NCBI GenBank assembly: GCA_014799325.1
Contig: JAAVIE010000007.1
Coordinates: 1 to 40,754, forward strand
Reading direction: 5' to 3'
DNA from: Oscillospiraceae bacterium
GTDB taxonomy: Bacteria > Bacillota > Clostridia > Oscillospirales > Ruminococcaceae
DNA: 40,754 nt
In this document: piece after piece, positions 29,537 to 39,329 of the stretch
Position numbering within the stretch: the stretch's first letter is position 1
Layout: each line of letters opens with the position of its first letter
Notes under the pieces: generated by a model
Databases searched by the model: none
What the model saw: the letters and a program-made list of their open reading frames with translations, nothing else
Told to the model about the DNA's origin: nothing
Position numbers and translations under genes: made by a program

Positions 29537-31792
29537 ATGAATATATCGGAACTTCTACAGAACCATTACGGCAAACCCGTTTCCCAATGCACCAATGAGG
29601 AGATATACATAGCCCTCCTGAAGGAGACCCAAAAGCTTGCCGAAAACAAAAAGCGCCCCGAAGGCAAGAAAAAGCTGTACTACTTTTCCGCCGAGTTCCT
29701 TATCGGCAAGCTTTTATCCAACAATCTCATAAACTTAGGCGTTTACGCCGATGTAAAAAAACAGCTTGCGGAAAACGGAAAAAATATCTGCGACATAGAA
29801 GATATAGAAAACGAACCCTCTCTCGGCAACGGCGGCTTGGGCAGACTTGCGGCTTGCTTCCTTGATTCTATCGCTACCTTGGGTCTTAACGGCGACGGTG
29901 TTGGTATCAAGTACCACTACGGACTTTTCAAGCAAGTGTTTAAGAATAACAAGCAGACCGCCGTTCCCGACAAGTGGCTCACTGATGACAGCTGGCTTGT
30001 TAAGACTGAAAAAGTATATCCCGTTAAGTTCAGAGGGCTCACTGTGTACGCCCTGCTCTACGATCTGACTGTAACGGGCTACAATAACACCTCCAACACA
30101 CTCCACCTTTTCGACGCGCAGACCGTGAACGAAAGTATCGTTACATACGGCATTAACTTTGACAAGGACAGGATCGCAAAGAACCTTACGCTGTTCCTCT
30201 ACCCCGATGACAGCGACGACGCGGGCAGAAAGCTCCGTATCTATCAGCAGTATTTTATGGTAAGCGCAGGCGCCCAGATGCTCCTTGACGAGGCTGTGGA
30301 AAAGGGCTGCAGCCTGCACGATCTGCCCGACTATGCGGTGATCCAGATCAATGACACTCACCCCACCATGGTCATTCCCGAGCTTGTACGTTTGCTGACC
30401 GAGCGCGGAATCGAGCTTGATGAGGCTATCGAGATAGTTTCCAAGTGCTGCGCTTATACCAACCACACCATTTTGGCAGAAGCTCTTGAAAAATGGCCTT
30501 TGCACTATTTAAAGGAAGTTGTCCCCCAGCTTGTTCCCATTATCGAGATCATGGACAGCAAGATCAGAAGAAAGATCGACAACACGAGCCTTGCTATTAT
30601 CGACAGAAACGACACCGTCCACATGGCGCACCTTGACATACATTACAGCATGAGCGTAAACGGCGTTGCTGCGCTCCATACCGAGATATTGAAGAAAGAG
30701 GAGCTTAGAGGCTTTTACGAGCTGTACCCCGATAAATTCAATAATAAAACCAACGGTATCACCTTCCGCCGCTGGCTGCTGCACTGTAATCATCAGCTTA
30801 CCGACTATATCACCGCCCTTATCGGCGACAGCTTCAAGAAAGACGCAAAGGAACTGGAAAGACTGCTGCAATTCAGAAAGAACAGAGAAGTGCTTACCAA
30901 TCTTCTGCACATCAAGCAGGATAAGAAGAAAGAACTGTGCAGCCACTTAAAGGTGACACAAAACATTGATCTTGACCAGGCTTCGATCTTTGACATTCAG
31001 ATCAAGCGTCTGCACGAATACAAAAGACAGCAGCTCAACGCGCTGTACATTATACACAAGTATCTTGAAATAAAGAGGGGCAAAACTCCTGCTACCCCCA
31101 TTACCTGCATTTTCGGTGCAAAGGCGGCTCCCGCTTATATAATCGCCCAGGATATAATCCACCTTATTTTGTGCCTTAGTGAGATCATCAATAACGATCC
31201 TAAGGTAAGCCCTTACTTAAAGGTAGTTATGGTGGAAAACTATAATGTGACTTTGGCTGAAAAGCTGATCCCCGCCTGCGACATTTCCGAGCAGATTTCC
31301 CTTGCGTCAAAGGAAGCCAGCGGTACGGGAAATATGAAGTTTATGCTTAACGGCGCGGTAACTCTTGGTACCGAGGACGGCGCCAACGTTGAGATACACC
31401 AGCTTGTGGGCGACAACAACATTTACGTTTTCGGCGACAGCAGCGACGATGTTGTGGAGCGCTACAAGAACGCAAGCTACAAGGCGAGAGAGTATTACGA
31501 AAAGGACGAGGACATCAAGGAAGCCGTTGACTTTATCACAAGCGAGGAATTGCTTAGGGTTGGCGACAAGACTATGCTGGAGCGCCTTTCCAACGAGCTT
31601 ATTGGTAAGGACTGGTTTATGACTTTCCCCGATTTCAAGGACTATGTCAAGACCAAGGAAAAAGCCCTTGAAGATTACGAAAACCGCCTGGAATGGGCAG
31701 AAAAAATGCTCGTAAACATCGCAATGTCGGGCTTCTTCTCCTCCGACAGAACCATTGAGGAATACAATAGGGATATTTGGAAGTTGGGCTGA
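29537..31792 (+). CDS. glgP: Glycogen/starch/maltodextrin phosphorylase
   Basis: A 751-aa cytosolic GT35 enzyme that releases glucose-1-phosphate from alpha-1,4-glucans. Signatures are plain: [19 protein letters not shown] near the N terminus, the acidic loop region, and the PLP site [28 protein letters not shown], with the Schiff-base Lys in NMKF. It is about 60 residues shorter than E. coli GlgP, as in other Clostridia. Start chosen at ATG 29537 (AAAAGGAG 7 nt upstream), not the in-frame 29510. The last 42 bp of the gene belong to a 53-bp tandem duplication that extends past the stop. No other glycogen genes are adjacent. Confidence 0.95.
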   Translation: MNISELLQNHYGKPVSQCTNEEIYIALLKETQKLAENKKRPEGKKKLYYFSAEFLIGKLLSNNLINLGVYADVKKQLAENGKNICDIEDIENEPSLGNGGLGRLAACFLDSIATLGLNGDGVGIKYHYGLFKQVFKNNKQTAVPDKWLTDDSWLVKTEKVYPVKFRGLTVYALLYDLTVTGYNNTSNTLHLFDAQTVNESIVTYGINFDKDRIAKNLTLFLYPDDSDDAGRKLRIYQQYFMVSAGAQMLLDEAVEKGCSLHDLPDYAVIQINDTHPTMVIPELVRLLTERGIELDEAIEIVSKCCAYTNHTILAEALEKWPLHYLKEVVPQLVPIIEIMDSKIRRKIDNTSLAIIDRNDTVHMAHLDIHYSMSVNGVAALHTEILKKEELRGFYELYPDKFNNKTNGITFRRWLLHCNHQLTDYITALIGDSFKKDAKELERLLQFRKNREVLTNLLHIKQDKKKELCSHLKVTQNIDLDQASIFDIQIKRLHEYKRQQLNALYIIHKYLEIKRGKTPATPITCIFGAKAAPAYIIAQDIIHLILCLSEIINNDPKVSPYLKVVMVENYNVTLAEKLIPACDISEQISLASKEASGTGNMKFMLNGAVTLGTEDGANVEIHQLVGDNNIYVFGDSSDDVVERYKNASYKAREYYEKDEDIKEAVDFITSEELLRVGDKTMLERLSNELIGKDWFMTFPDFKDYVKTKEKALEDYENRLEWAEKMLVNIAMSGFFSSDRTIEEYNRDIWKLG

Positions 31793-31855
31793 TCTGAAAC
31801 AGAACTATTGAGGAATACAATAGGGATATTTGGAAGTTGGACTGATTTGAAACAG
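31750..31855 (+). repeat. 53-bp tandem duplication across the glgP stop codon
   Basis: Unit 1 (31750-31802) encodes the last codons [13 protein letters not shown] and the stop. Unit 2 (31803-31855) repeats it with only three substitutions. A third copy would start AACTGTCGAGG but diverges immediately. Confidence 0.85.
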
Positions 31856-31860
31856 AACTG

Positions 31861-31940
31861 TCGAGGGAAACAAGTGATGATTTTTCACCGCTTTTAGATG
31901 TGTTGTGCTGATTTTTACGGCTCTCACAAAAACCTTGACA
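31861..31940 (+). repeat. Family A element, right module only
   Basis: GGGAAACAAGTGATGATTTT, then CACCGCTTTTAGATGTGTTG, then the CTGATTTTTACGGCTCTCAC module and ACCTTGACATA, nearly identical to 38393-38468. The left module and any cargo are absent. Confidence 0.75.
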
Positions 31941-31941
31941 T

Positions 31942-31976
31942 AAAAAGAGGGGCTGTCTTTTTTACAGCCCCTTTTT
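31942..31976. terminator. Bidirectional terminator between glgP and the hybrid kinase
   Basis: GGGGCTGT pairs with ACAGCCCC and is flanked by AAAAAG and CTTTTT. Nearly the same hairpin follows the PIG-L gene and precedes the end of spmB. Confidence 0.8.
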
Positions 31977-32062
31977 ATTATTGTGTTGTTCGTCGACGGT
32001 TTACAAGTCTTTTTTATGTTATGCTATCACAAGCAGCTTTTATACGATCTCTGCAAGCCGTT

Positions 32063-35000
32063 TTACGCCAAAACCTCGTCCAAAGTCTTAAACAAAGTTT
32101 CTATATCCACAGGCTTCGCAATATGCCCGTTCATACCGCTCTTTAACGCCTCCTGCTTATCCTCCTCAAAGGCATTGGCAGACATAGCCAAAATCGGTAT
32201 CTGCGCCAGCTCCTTATTCTCCAGCTTCCGCATCTCCCTCGCCGCCGTATATCCGTCCATAACAGGCATCTGTATATCCATAAGTACTGCCTGATAATAT
32301 CCCGGCTCCGAATTTCTCAACATATCCAGCGCGATCTGACCGTTTTCAGCCACTTCAACAGTAAATCCGCCCTCGCCGAGAATAGCTACCGCTATCTCCT
32401 GGTTAAGCTCCACATCTTCTGCCAGCAACAGACGTCCTGCGCGGCACTGATGATCCATCTGGTTCTTAACAGGCTTTTTCTCTGTCACCACAGGAGTTAC
32501 AATAGAATGCAAAGTCTTACTCAACTCCGAGAAAAACAACGGCTTGCTGCAGAATGCGCTTGCTCCCGCGTCCTTTGCCTCCTGCTCGATATCCGACCAG
32601 TCATAGGCGGTAAGCACTATAATGGGAACCTCTTCGTTAAGCTCCTTTTTCACCCGCCTGATGACCTCAACGCCGTTCATATCGGGCAAAAGCCAGTCTA
32701 TAATGTAAACGTTGTAGCTGTCGCCTCTGGAAACTGCCTGCTTTGTACGCAGAACCGCTTCCTTACCCGACAATGTCCACTCTGCCCGCAGACCCAACTG
32801 CTGCAGCATAAGCGAAACGCTGTCGCATGTAGTAAAGTCGTCGTCAACTACAAGCGCTCGGCAGTTCTTAAGCTCGGGAATAGGCTCGGGCCTTTTCGCC
32901 CCCTCGTCTATGGCAAAGGGCAGGCAAACTGTGACCTCCGTACCCTCGCCCTGCTTGCTCTTGACGCTGATGTCACCGTTCATCATAGTGACTATATTCT
33001 TGGTAATAGCCATTCCCAGACCTGTACCCTGGATACGGCTTATGGTGGAGTTTCTCTCTCTTTCAAAGGGTTCAAAGATGTTGGCAACGAACTCCTCGCT
33101 CATGCCGATTCCTGTGTCCTTGATAACAAACTCGTAAATTGCCTTTCCCTTATCGGAGCATGGCTTTTCACTGACTCTTATGCTGACAACGCCTCCCGCG
33201 GGAGTGTACTTTACCGCATTGCTGAGCAGATTCAGCAGTATCTGGTTAAGTCTCAGCTTGTCGCAGATGACCTCCTCATCGGAGATACCCACAGTATCCA
33301 TAAACAGATCAAGCTGCTTTGAGTTGATGTCCGCCTGAATAATGTTCCTGAGCCCATGAAGCACTTCGGAAAGGCTGCATGCGTTTTCCTCCAGGTGCAT
33401 TTTTCCGCTTTCGATGCGGCTCATGTCAAGGACATCGTTTATAAGGCTCAGCAGGTGATTTCCCGAAGTCATTATTTTTTGGAGATAGTCCGCTACCTGC
33501 TCTTTTTTGTCAAGGTGGGTCATAGCCAAGGCGGTAAAGCCCACAATGGCGTTCATGGGAGTACGGATGTCGTGTGACATATTTGACAGGAACACACTCT
33601 TCGCCTTGTTTGCTCTGTTTGCCTGCATCAGGGCCTCTTCCAGGGTATTCTTCTGCTTTATCTCTGCATGGATCTCTTCATCTATACAGCGGAAGCCCAA
33701 CACAACGCCGCTTCCCCATTCGCCTGTACGAACGGCTTTCATCTGGAAATAACGAATTTCCCCTCCGCAAAGTGTACGGTAGTTTATAGTAGAGGAGCCT
33801 TTGCCTTCAAGAGAACGCCTCAGTCCTTCCACAGATGTGGCAGTCCTCATAAGCTCCCTGTCCTCGCTGTAAATGCAGGAGTCCACATATTGGTGCAATG
33901 CCGCTTCCACATTGATATTGTTTCCCGTAAAAAGGGTCTTGAGGACTTTCATCTCGCAGTCCTCAACTCTTATGGAGTAGCCGTCTCCTGTTTCAAGGTT
34001 GATACAGCAAACCAGGCTGTAATCCACAGTAAGCGCCTGTGTGAGGTTGGCGTGGTATTTCTTCAAAGCCTCACGCTCGTTGTTCTCCTGAATACGCTGT
34101 GAGGTGCAGTCCACCAGGAAACGCTGATAGACAAGCTCACCGTTTTCCTCCAACAGCTTGACAGTACCCATAATATGTATTATCTTGCCGTCGCTGTGCT
34201 GGATACAGTATTCGATATTGACGCTGTCACCGATATTCTTTAATGACTTGATCGCCTCTCTCAGCTTGGGCTTATCCTCCTCCATAACTGTGGGAGCGAT
34301 TATATCAAAACCGCCCTTTTCCAGTTCGCTTACAGTCCTGTAGCCCAGTATTTCCAGGGCGGCATGGTTGATGCTGATTATCCTTGAGCCGCTGACAGTC
34401 TGACAGATAACGCCGCAGTCTATGGTGGCGAACAGTGATTCAAGGGTCTTGTTTTTCTCGATTATTTCATTTTCGTAGCTGCGTTCCTTGGTTATATCTA
34501 TGGCAACTCCGACAGTACCCATAACTTCTCCGTCAAGGTCGTACAGCGGCGACTTATATGTGGTGAGCAGCTTTATTTCGTTTCCTGACAAAACCGTCTC
34601 CTCTGAGGTACAAGTCGCTCCGCCCTCCATAACCAGTCTGTCGGATTCGGCGCAGACCTCTATGGCTTTTGTGTCACTTGGATCAACGTTCCAGATATAG
34701 GCGTGATCTCTGCCCTCCACCTGTTCCTTTGTCTTGCCAACGGTTTTACAAAAGCTGTCATTTACCTTTTCGTGAATGCCGTCCTTGGTCTTGTACCACA
34801 CAAGGTTGGGAATACTGTTGATAGTGGATTCAAGAAAATACTTGGTCTCCCAGTAATCTTTATCGGCTTTCTGACACTTCTGCCATTTTGTCAGGCGGAA
34901 TTTCAACTCTTTATCGGTAAGAGGCAGTATCCACAGGTCGTCATCGGGGCTGAGAAGCTCCGCCGCGTTCTCGGAAAGATCCTTTTCCGCAAGCGCAACA

Positions 35001-35221
35001 ACAGAAGCCGTTTCTTTTTTGCTTGCAAGAACGGTTTTCAGATCCTCGATATCCTTTAAAAACAGAAAAATCACATCTGCCTTTTCCGTCAAAGCCTTTT
35101 CGGGAGCAGCCGATCCGGAGAAATCATGGGTAAAATTCTCCGGCGGGGTCATTGCCTTTATGACCTCGGAAGATCCCTTATGGTCGCCTATAATATACAA
35201 GTTAAGATGACAGCGGTACAT
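32063..35221 (-). CDS. PAS-containing hybrid sensor histidine kinase/response regulator
   Basis: A 1052-aa soluble multidomain kinase. After an N-terminal region resembling a degenerate receiver (to about 120) come two to three PAS domains (NLVWYKTKDGIHEKVNDSFC; IISINHAALEILGYRTVSEL; a third around 385-510). HisKA has the phospho-His in SNMSHDIRTPMNAIVGFTAL; HATPase has NLLSNAVKYTPAGG and GTGLGMAITK. Two receivers end the chain, each with phospho-Asp (YIIDWLLPDMNG; VLMDIQMPVMDG). There is no transmembrane segment, so it senses an internal signal, and no output DNA-binding domain. Its target must be a separate protein or a phosphotransfer. Start: ATG 35221 with GAGGAA upstream and a consensus promoter. 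Confidence 0.92.
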   Translation of the reverse strand: MYRCHLNLYIIGDHKGSSEVIKAMTPPENFTHDFSGSAAPEKALTEKADVIFLFLKDIEDLKTVLASKKETASVVALAEKDLSENAAELLSPDDDLWILPLTDKELKFRLTKWQKCQKADKDYWETKYFLESTINSIPNLVWYKTKDGIHEKVNDSFCKTVGKTKEQVEGRDHAYIWNVDPSDTKAIEVCAESDRLVMEGGATCTSEETVLSGNEIKLLTTYKSPLYDLDGEVMGTVGVAIDITKERSYENEIIEKNKTLESLFATIDCGVICQTVSGSRIISINHAALEILGYRTVSELEKGGFDIIAPTVMEEDKPKLREAIKSLKNIGDSVNIEYCIQHSDGKIIHIMGTVKLLEENGELVYQRFLVDCTSQRIQENNEREALKKYHANLTQALTVDYSLVCCINLETGDGYSIRVEDCEMKVLKTLFTGNNINVEAALHQYVDSCIYSEDRELMRTATSVEGLRRSLEGKGSSTINYRTLCGGEIRYFQMKAVRTGEWGSGVVLGFRCIDEEIHAEIKQKNTLEEALMQANRANKAKSVFLSNMSHDIRTPMNAIVGFTALAMTHLDKKEQVADYLQKIMTSGNHLLSLINDVLDMSRIESGKMHLEENACSLSEVLHGLRNIIQADINSKQLDLFMDTVGISDEEVICDKLRLNQILLNLLSNAVKYTPAGGVVSIRVSEKPCSDKGKAIYEFVIKDTGIGMSEEFVANIFEPFERERNSTISRIQGTGLGMAITKNIVTMMNGDISVKSKQGEGTEVTVCLPFAIDEGAKRPEPIPELKNCRALVVDDDFTTCDSVSLMLQQLGLRAEWTLSGKEAVLRTKQAVSRGDSYNVYIIDWLLPDMNGVEVIRRVKKELNEEVPIIVLTAYDWSDIEQEAKDAGASAFCSKPLFFSELSKTLHSIVTPVVTEKKPVKNQMDHQCRAGRLLLAEDVELNQEIAVAILGEGGFTVEVAENGQIALDMLRNSEPGYYQAVLMDIQMPVMDGYTAAREMRKLENKELAQIPILAMSANAFEEDKQEALKSGMNGHIAKPVDIETLFKTLDEVLA

Positions 35222-35265
35222 AAATTTTTCATTCCTCGCTATATAGTTTTGCTTATATACTATAT

Positions 35266-35294
35266 ATTATAACATCCGAATAAGCTATTGTCAA
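35266..35294 (-). promoter_or_regulatory. Promoter of the hybrid kinase gene
   Basis: On the minus strand TTGACA (35289-35294), a 17-bp spacer and TATAAT (35266-35271): full consensus, 45 bp before the start codon. Confidence 0.85.
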
Positions 35295-35367
35295 CTTTGT
35301 TGTGAAGATTTGATATTGGGTGCGGGATTTTTGGTTATTTTGATGAGCGCGGTTAGAAAGTTGGTGC

Positions 35368-35640
35368 CGGCTTATGGTTCTCTCAGGGAAGTTGGCGGTA
35401 ATTTACTTATTTAAAAAAGAATTTCAAAACCGCCAAGATTTAAATTTGCTTGAAAAACTGGGCAAATTTAAATCTTGTCTATCTAACTGAGTTCGGCTTT
35501 TTTGCTTGAAAAGTTGGGCAAAAAATCCGAACTCAGTTGATTTTTGAAATTCGTGCTATCAGGAAAGTTGTGAGAGTGGAAACCCGTCTTTAAGGAAACA
35601 GGTGATAATTTTTCACTGCTTTTGAACTCCTGCTGGAGCC
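35368..35640 (+). repeat. Family A modular element with two core-bearing hairpins
   Basis: Left module GGTTCTCTCAGGGAAGTTGG, then GAATTTCAAAA (about 35419), and right module TTTTTGAAATTC (about 35541), then GTGCTATCAGGAAAGTTGTG. The cargo is two hairpins, CAAGATTTAAATTTGC/GCAAATTTAAATCTTG (35434-35477) and AACTGAGTTCGG/CCGAACTCAGTT (35485-35538). Both carry the same centre, TTTGCTTGAAAA-nn-TGGGCAAA. Confidence 0.85.
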
Positions 35641-36430
35641 TTTCTGTTTCTTTTAGTTGATGATTGATTCATTTTTTCAAAATAAAACGTCTCCAGCCGC
35701 AAAAAAATATGCGAAATTTGTCGAAATTTAAAAAATAAGGTCATTGGATTTTTTATTTTTAATGCTGTGGTAAAATTTTTTGCAAATGAAAAAATTCAAT
35801 CATTGAGTTTTCCGATTTGTTCCCAAACAGCTTTTTATATTGTTTGATGCCTAAATTCAACACCTTTTCTTTCAAAAAATCCCATGAAAGGATTTACAAT
35901 TTTTTAAATCCCGCGAAAAAATTTTATTTTTGCAGCAGCTTGTACAAATTGTAGGTGATTTTTCGCTGTGCTTTTTACGGTTTTCTACTATATTTTTTCA
36001 AAATATTTCAAGCGATCCGATTTTTCGATAATTTCTTTCACCATAATTTTCACAAAGCTGACATTTTCAATCAATTTCTGCCTGCTTTTGACGGAAATTT
36101 GGCATTTTTCTGCTCCAGGTCTCCCCGTCCCCCCTTAAAAAATACTGCAAGCTTAATTACAGATAGGAAAAATCTGCTGAACCCATTATTTGCTGTTTTT
36201 GCAGATCCGCTTATAATAAGCTTTTACAAGATTATTGTTCTCACTCCATTTTTTCGGGGCTGTTTTTTACCGCTGAAAATCCAACAATCGGAATTTTCAC
36301 AAAACGAAATCTAACAGTGAGATTTAAAAATCAAAAATACGATTGCAGCATTTTTATATTTTGATGTATTCTTTTTCCTGCGCCTTTCAATTTGCCCTTT
36401 TCACCCAACCCTTTAACTTATTCTTACCTA
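35641..36430. other. AT-rich intergenic DNA without a recognised gene
   Basis: I see no ORF with a ribosome site and no RNA gene here. The 119-aa plus ORF (35955-36314) is Phe-rich and looks like a chance frame. AAAAAATAAGGTCATTGGAT at about 35729 resembles the family D ends near 39.3 and 39.66 kb. Runs of A and T and short palindromes are frequent. Confidence 0.6.
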
Positions 36431-36433
36431 ATC

Positions 36434-36462
36434 TTGACTTTTCACCCAAAAATTGTTAAAAT
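36434..36462 (+). promoter_or_regulatory. Promoter of the PIG-L gene
   Basis: TTGACT (36434-36439), a 17-bp spacer and TAAAAT (36457-36462). Confidence 0.75.
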
Positions 36463-36539
36463 TTATATACACCTATCAAAAGGTGATTAAAGCCATTAAA
36501 GAAAAATGATATAAACCGAAAGGAACTGAAATTTACAAA

Positions 36540-38051
36540 ATGAAAACCAAGAAAGCTATTTTATCCTGTTTTATGAGCCTTTCTCTGCTGTTGCCCGCCA
36601 ACATCTGCTCTGATGTATATGCTGTTGGGGAAAACGATATTGCAGCAAGAGAAGCAGCAGGAAACGAAACACAGGAAGAAGCTCAGGACGGAACGCAGGG
36701 AGAAGCTCAAACCGCCCAGCCTATCGGATACACAGTAGAGGGCTTGGACGATTACAGTGCCTCTTGTATCACAGACGGAGAATACTCCACCTCTCTCAAT
36801 GAGGAACAATACGACTTCACAGTCATCGGCGAAAAGAATTTCAAGTATGTTTATGTTGTCTGGAACGCTCCTCCCGACGAGTATGCCCTGGAACACGGCA
36901 CAAGCACGGTAAAAGCCAATGACGGTGTTATACATAAGCTGATAGAGTTTGATTTCCCTGTAAAAAGCTTTAACTTCAAAAGTGAAACAGGAGGCGTCCT
37001 CACCGACATTTACCTTTTTGACAATGACAATTTCCCCGAGAATGTACAGACCTGGGATCCGCCCTGCGAACAGGCTGATATTGTGATCCTCTCCACTCAC
37101 GCTGACGACGAGTATCTCATGTTCGGCGGCACTATCCCCTATTACGCTAAGGAATTGGGTCTTAAGGTGCAGATACTTTACACCACCACCCACTTCCACC
37201 AGCAGCCAAGACCCCATGAGCTTTTGGACGCTCTCTGGCACGCAGGAGTGAGGAACTACCCCGTTTTCGGAGTAGTTGCCGATACCTGGCTCATCACCTC
37301 CATTGAGGAAGCGCAGCAGCACTTTGACTTCGATACTGTAAGAGAGTGGCTGGTGGAGCAGATAAGGCGTTTTAAGCCCTCGGTGCTTGTTACCCACGAT
37401 ATAAACGGCGAGTACGGTCACGGCGCCCACATGATGTCTGCGCAGCTCACCATGGACGCGGTGGAGCTTACGGCAGATCCCAGCCAATTCCCCGAATCTG
37501 CCCAAAAGTACGGCGTGTGGGACGTTCCCAAGACCTACCTCCATTTCTGGGAGGAAAACGCCATCGAGTTTGACTGGGAGATCCCCTTACAGAGCTTTGG
37601 GGGAATCACCGCCAAGGAAGCCGCACAGGAATGCTTTGAGATACACAAGTCACAGACCATATACCCCGAGCTGTATGTGGGCTACCAAAAATACTACGAC
37701 TGCCGTCAGTTCGGCTTGTACCGCACCTTGGTAGGGGTAGACGATAAAGCGGACTTTATGGATCACATCATGCCGCTGGCGGAGCAGACTACAGTTCCCG
37801 AAACGGAACCCGAGACAGAACCGGAGACCGAGCCTGAAACTGAGCCTGTTACCGAAGCGCCCGAAACTTCGGAAGATGCAGCAGACACTGTCAGCGAGGA
37901 GACTGCGGCAAGTACGGCGGCAGATACCGAAAATGCAGGCAGCGTCAGCCCCATTGGAATTATTTTCATTGCTGTTGGAGCCATAATACTTGTTGGAGTA
38001 GCTATAATGGTTTACGGCAAGCTGAATAGCGGGAAAAATAAGAAGAAGTGA
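36540..38051 (+). CDS. Membrane-anchored PIG-L/LmbE-family deacetylase
   Basis: A 503-aa exported protein: signal peptide (AILSCFMSLSLLLPANIC), an N-terminal beta-rich domain (about 60-170), then a PIG-L zinc deacetylase with STHADDE (His 187, Asp 189/190) and the third ligand region GHGAH (near 300). A linker of repeated ETEP units (about 418-445) and a Thr/Ser/Ala-rich stretch lead to a final membrane helix (SPIGIIFIAVGAIILVGVAI) and a basic tail. It should deacetylate an N-acetyl sugar at the cell surface; most PIG-L enzymes are cytosolic, so an anchored exported form is less common. AAAGGAAC lies about 10 nt before ATG. Confidence 0.88.
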   Translation: MKTKKAILSCFMSLSLLLPANICSDVYAVGENDIAAREAAGNETQEEAQDGTQGEAQTAQPIGYTVEGLDDYSASCITDGEYSTSLNEEQYDFTVIGEKNFKYVYVVWNAPPDEYALEHGTSTVKANDGVIHKLIEFDFPVKSFNFKSETGGVLTDIYLFDNDNFPENVQTWDPPCEQADIVILSTHADDEYLMFGGTIPYYAKELGLKVQILYTTTHFHQQPRPHELLDALWHAGVRNYPVFGVVADTWLITSIEEAQQHFDFDTVREWLVEQIRRFKPSVLVTHDINGEYGHGAHMMSAQLTMDAVELTADPSQFPESAQKYGVWDVPKTYLHFWEENAIEFDWEIPLQSFGGITAKEAAQECFEIHKSQTIYPELYVGYQKYYDCRQFGLYRTLVGVDDKADFMDHIMPLAEQTTVPETEPETEPETEPETEPVTEAPETSEDAADTVSEETAASTAADTENAGSVSPIGIIFIAVGAIILVGVAIMVYGKLNSGKNKKK

Positions 38052-38071
38052 TTTATTGAAATAATGTAAAA

Positions 38072-38101
38072 CGGGGGCTGTAAAAAACAGCTCCTTTTTT
38101 A
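38072..38101 (+). terminator. Terminator of the PIG-L gene
   Basis: GGGGGCTGT pairs with ACAGCTCC around AAAAA and is followed by TTTTTT; 21 bp after the stop. Confidence 0.85.
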
Positions 38102-38103
38102 TG

Positions 38104-38470
38104 CTCCTAAGAAGCTTGGTGCTGATTTAGGTTCTCTCAGGAAAGTTGTGCTGATTTGGTTCTCTCAGGAAAGCTGGCGGTAATTTACTGATTTAAAAAA
38201 AATTTCAAAATTCCGAAAATGAAGCTCAATGGCACAAGCGCCAAGAGCTTCATTTTCGGAACCAGACAAAATTTTCGTTGAAAATTTTGTCCTTTTTGAA
38301 ATTCGTGCTATCAGGAAAGTGGTGAGAGTGGTGACCCGCATTATTAAACTTGTGCTATCAGGGCAGTTGTGAGAGTGGAAACCCGCTTTTAAGGAAACAA
38401 GTGATATTTTTTCACCGCTTTTAGAGGTGTTGTGCTGATTTTTACGGCTCTCCCAAGAACCTTGACATAA
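38104..38470 (+). repeat. Family A modular element with two-hairpin cargo and duplicated end modules
   Basis: The left module is duplicated (GTGCTGATTTAGGTTCTCTC, then GTGCTGATTTGGTTCTCTCA), followed by AATTTCAAAA. The cargo is TTCCGAAAATGAAGCTC/GAGCTTCATTTTCGGAA (about 38212-38261) and GACAAAATTTTC/GAAAATTTTGTC (about 38266-38292). The right module GAAATTCGTGCTATCAGGAAAG is partly duplicated as well and runs to CCTTGACATA. Confidence 0.85.
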
Positions 38471-38471
38471 A

Positions 38472-38502
38472 ATAGGGGCTGCCTTTTTTACAGCTCCTTT
38501 TT
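38472..38502 (-). terminator. Hairpin at the end of spmB
   Basis: AGGGGCTG pairs with CAGCTCCT; the sequence matches the terminators at 31.95 and 38.08 kb. Its T tract on the plus strand is TTTTTA, so orientation is ambiguous; it may be part of the repeated module. Confidence 0.5.
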
Positions 38503-39028
38503 ATGCTCCCAAAAACAACCTAACCGCCCACCCGCTCAGAAACCACCCGCAAAGATCCCCCACCAGCGCCGCAGCAAGGGCGTATCTCGTTTTCTTCACC
38601 TTGGTGGCAGCAAAATAGACCGCAAGGGTGTAAAAAGTTGTCTCGCTGCTGCCTAACATTACCGAAGCCACTCTCCCTGCAAAGCTGTCAGCCCCCTCGC
38701 TGCCTAAAATGCTCTCAAAAATAGCAGTTGCTCCGCTTCCCGAAAAAGGGCGTAATATGGCGAGGGGGGTACATTCCCGCGGAAAGCCGAAAAAGTCAGT
38801 CACAGGGGCAAGAAGCTCCGAGATAAGCTCCACCCCGCCGCAGTTTCGGAACATTCCCACGCTCACCACCAAAGCCATAAGGGAGGGAAAAATATCCTTG
38901 ACGGTGTGTAAACCCTCCTCCGCTCCCTTTATGAATTCCGAAAAAATGTCGGTTTTTTTGAAAAACGCGTACAGACACACCAGACCGAAAATTATGGGAA
39001 TGGCATAGTCGCCGATGTTGAGGTTCAA
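38501..39028 (-). CDS. spmB: Spore maturation protein B
   Basis: A 175-aa integral membrane protein of the SpmB/nucleoside-recognition (gate) domain family, with normal length. Hydrophobic segments include IPIIFGLVCLYAFF and FPSLMALVVSVGMF. The conserved region FRNCGGVELISELLAP, then RPFSGSGATAIFESIL and VMLGSSETTFYTLAVYF, is diagnostic. In endospore formers SpmA and SpmB together are needed for spore core dehydration and heat resistance. The ribosome site is an AGGTGATAG-type sequence before the ATG at 39028. spmA lies upstream in the same direction but 645 bp away, separated by a family B element and another inverted-repeat element. Confidence 0.92.
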   Translation of the reverse strand: MNLNIGDYAIPIIFGLVCLYAFFKKTDIFSEFIKGAEEGLHTVKDIFPSLMALVVSVGMFRNCGGVELISELLAPVTDFFGFPRECTPLAILRPFSGSGATAIFESILGSEGADSFAGRVASVMLGSSETTFYTLAVYFAATKVKKTRYALAAALVGDLCGWFLSGWAVRLFLGA

Positions 39029-39071
39029 ATTCTATCACCTGTTTTTGTTAAATTTTGTTCCAAGATCTGTT

Positions 39072-39261
39072 ATACTATTTCTTTATCATACTGCAGACTA
39101 TATCTACAATATGATTCTTTGTGCTATGCACGGCGTTGACGGTGAAACCGCCAAGAAAGTTAGTTCAATACTGATTCTGTCAAAACCTTTGATTTTGACA
39201 GCCGTCCGGAGGGCGGCATCATACAATATACTTTGTCTATTGTTTGATCAAGAATCAGTAT
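39072..39261 (+). repeat. Family B modular palindromic element B5 between spmA and spmB
   Basis: ATACTATTTC (39072) and GAATCAGTAT (39252-39261) ends. Contains TCATACTGCAGAC/(T)ATCTACAATATGA, GTCAAAACC/GATTTTGAC and TCATACAATATAC/GTCTATTGTTTGA. Several stem positions have lost pairing, so this copy looks older than B2 or B6. Confidence 0.85.
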
Positions 39262-39329
39262 TAAAATTCTTGCAAAAATTGTTAAATCTTATCATCTGAT
39301 TTTTACTTTTTCTCTTAGCTCCCTCACCT

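Noticed and set aside
32450-33322. 290-aa plus-strand ORF and neighbouring plus ORFs to 34.1 kb
   Set aside because: These are shadows of the hybrid histidine kinase, which is continuous and has all expected motifs.
35955-36314. 119-aa plus-strand ORF
   Set aside because: Phe-rich chance frame in AT-rich intergenic DNA, without a ribosome site or motif.
36561-37544. 327-aa minus-strand ORF
   Set aside because: It is the antisense shadow of the PIG-L gene, whose signal peptide, motifs and promoter are clear.
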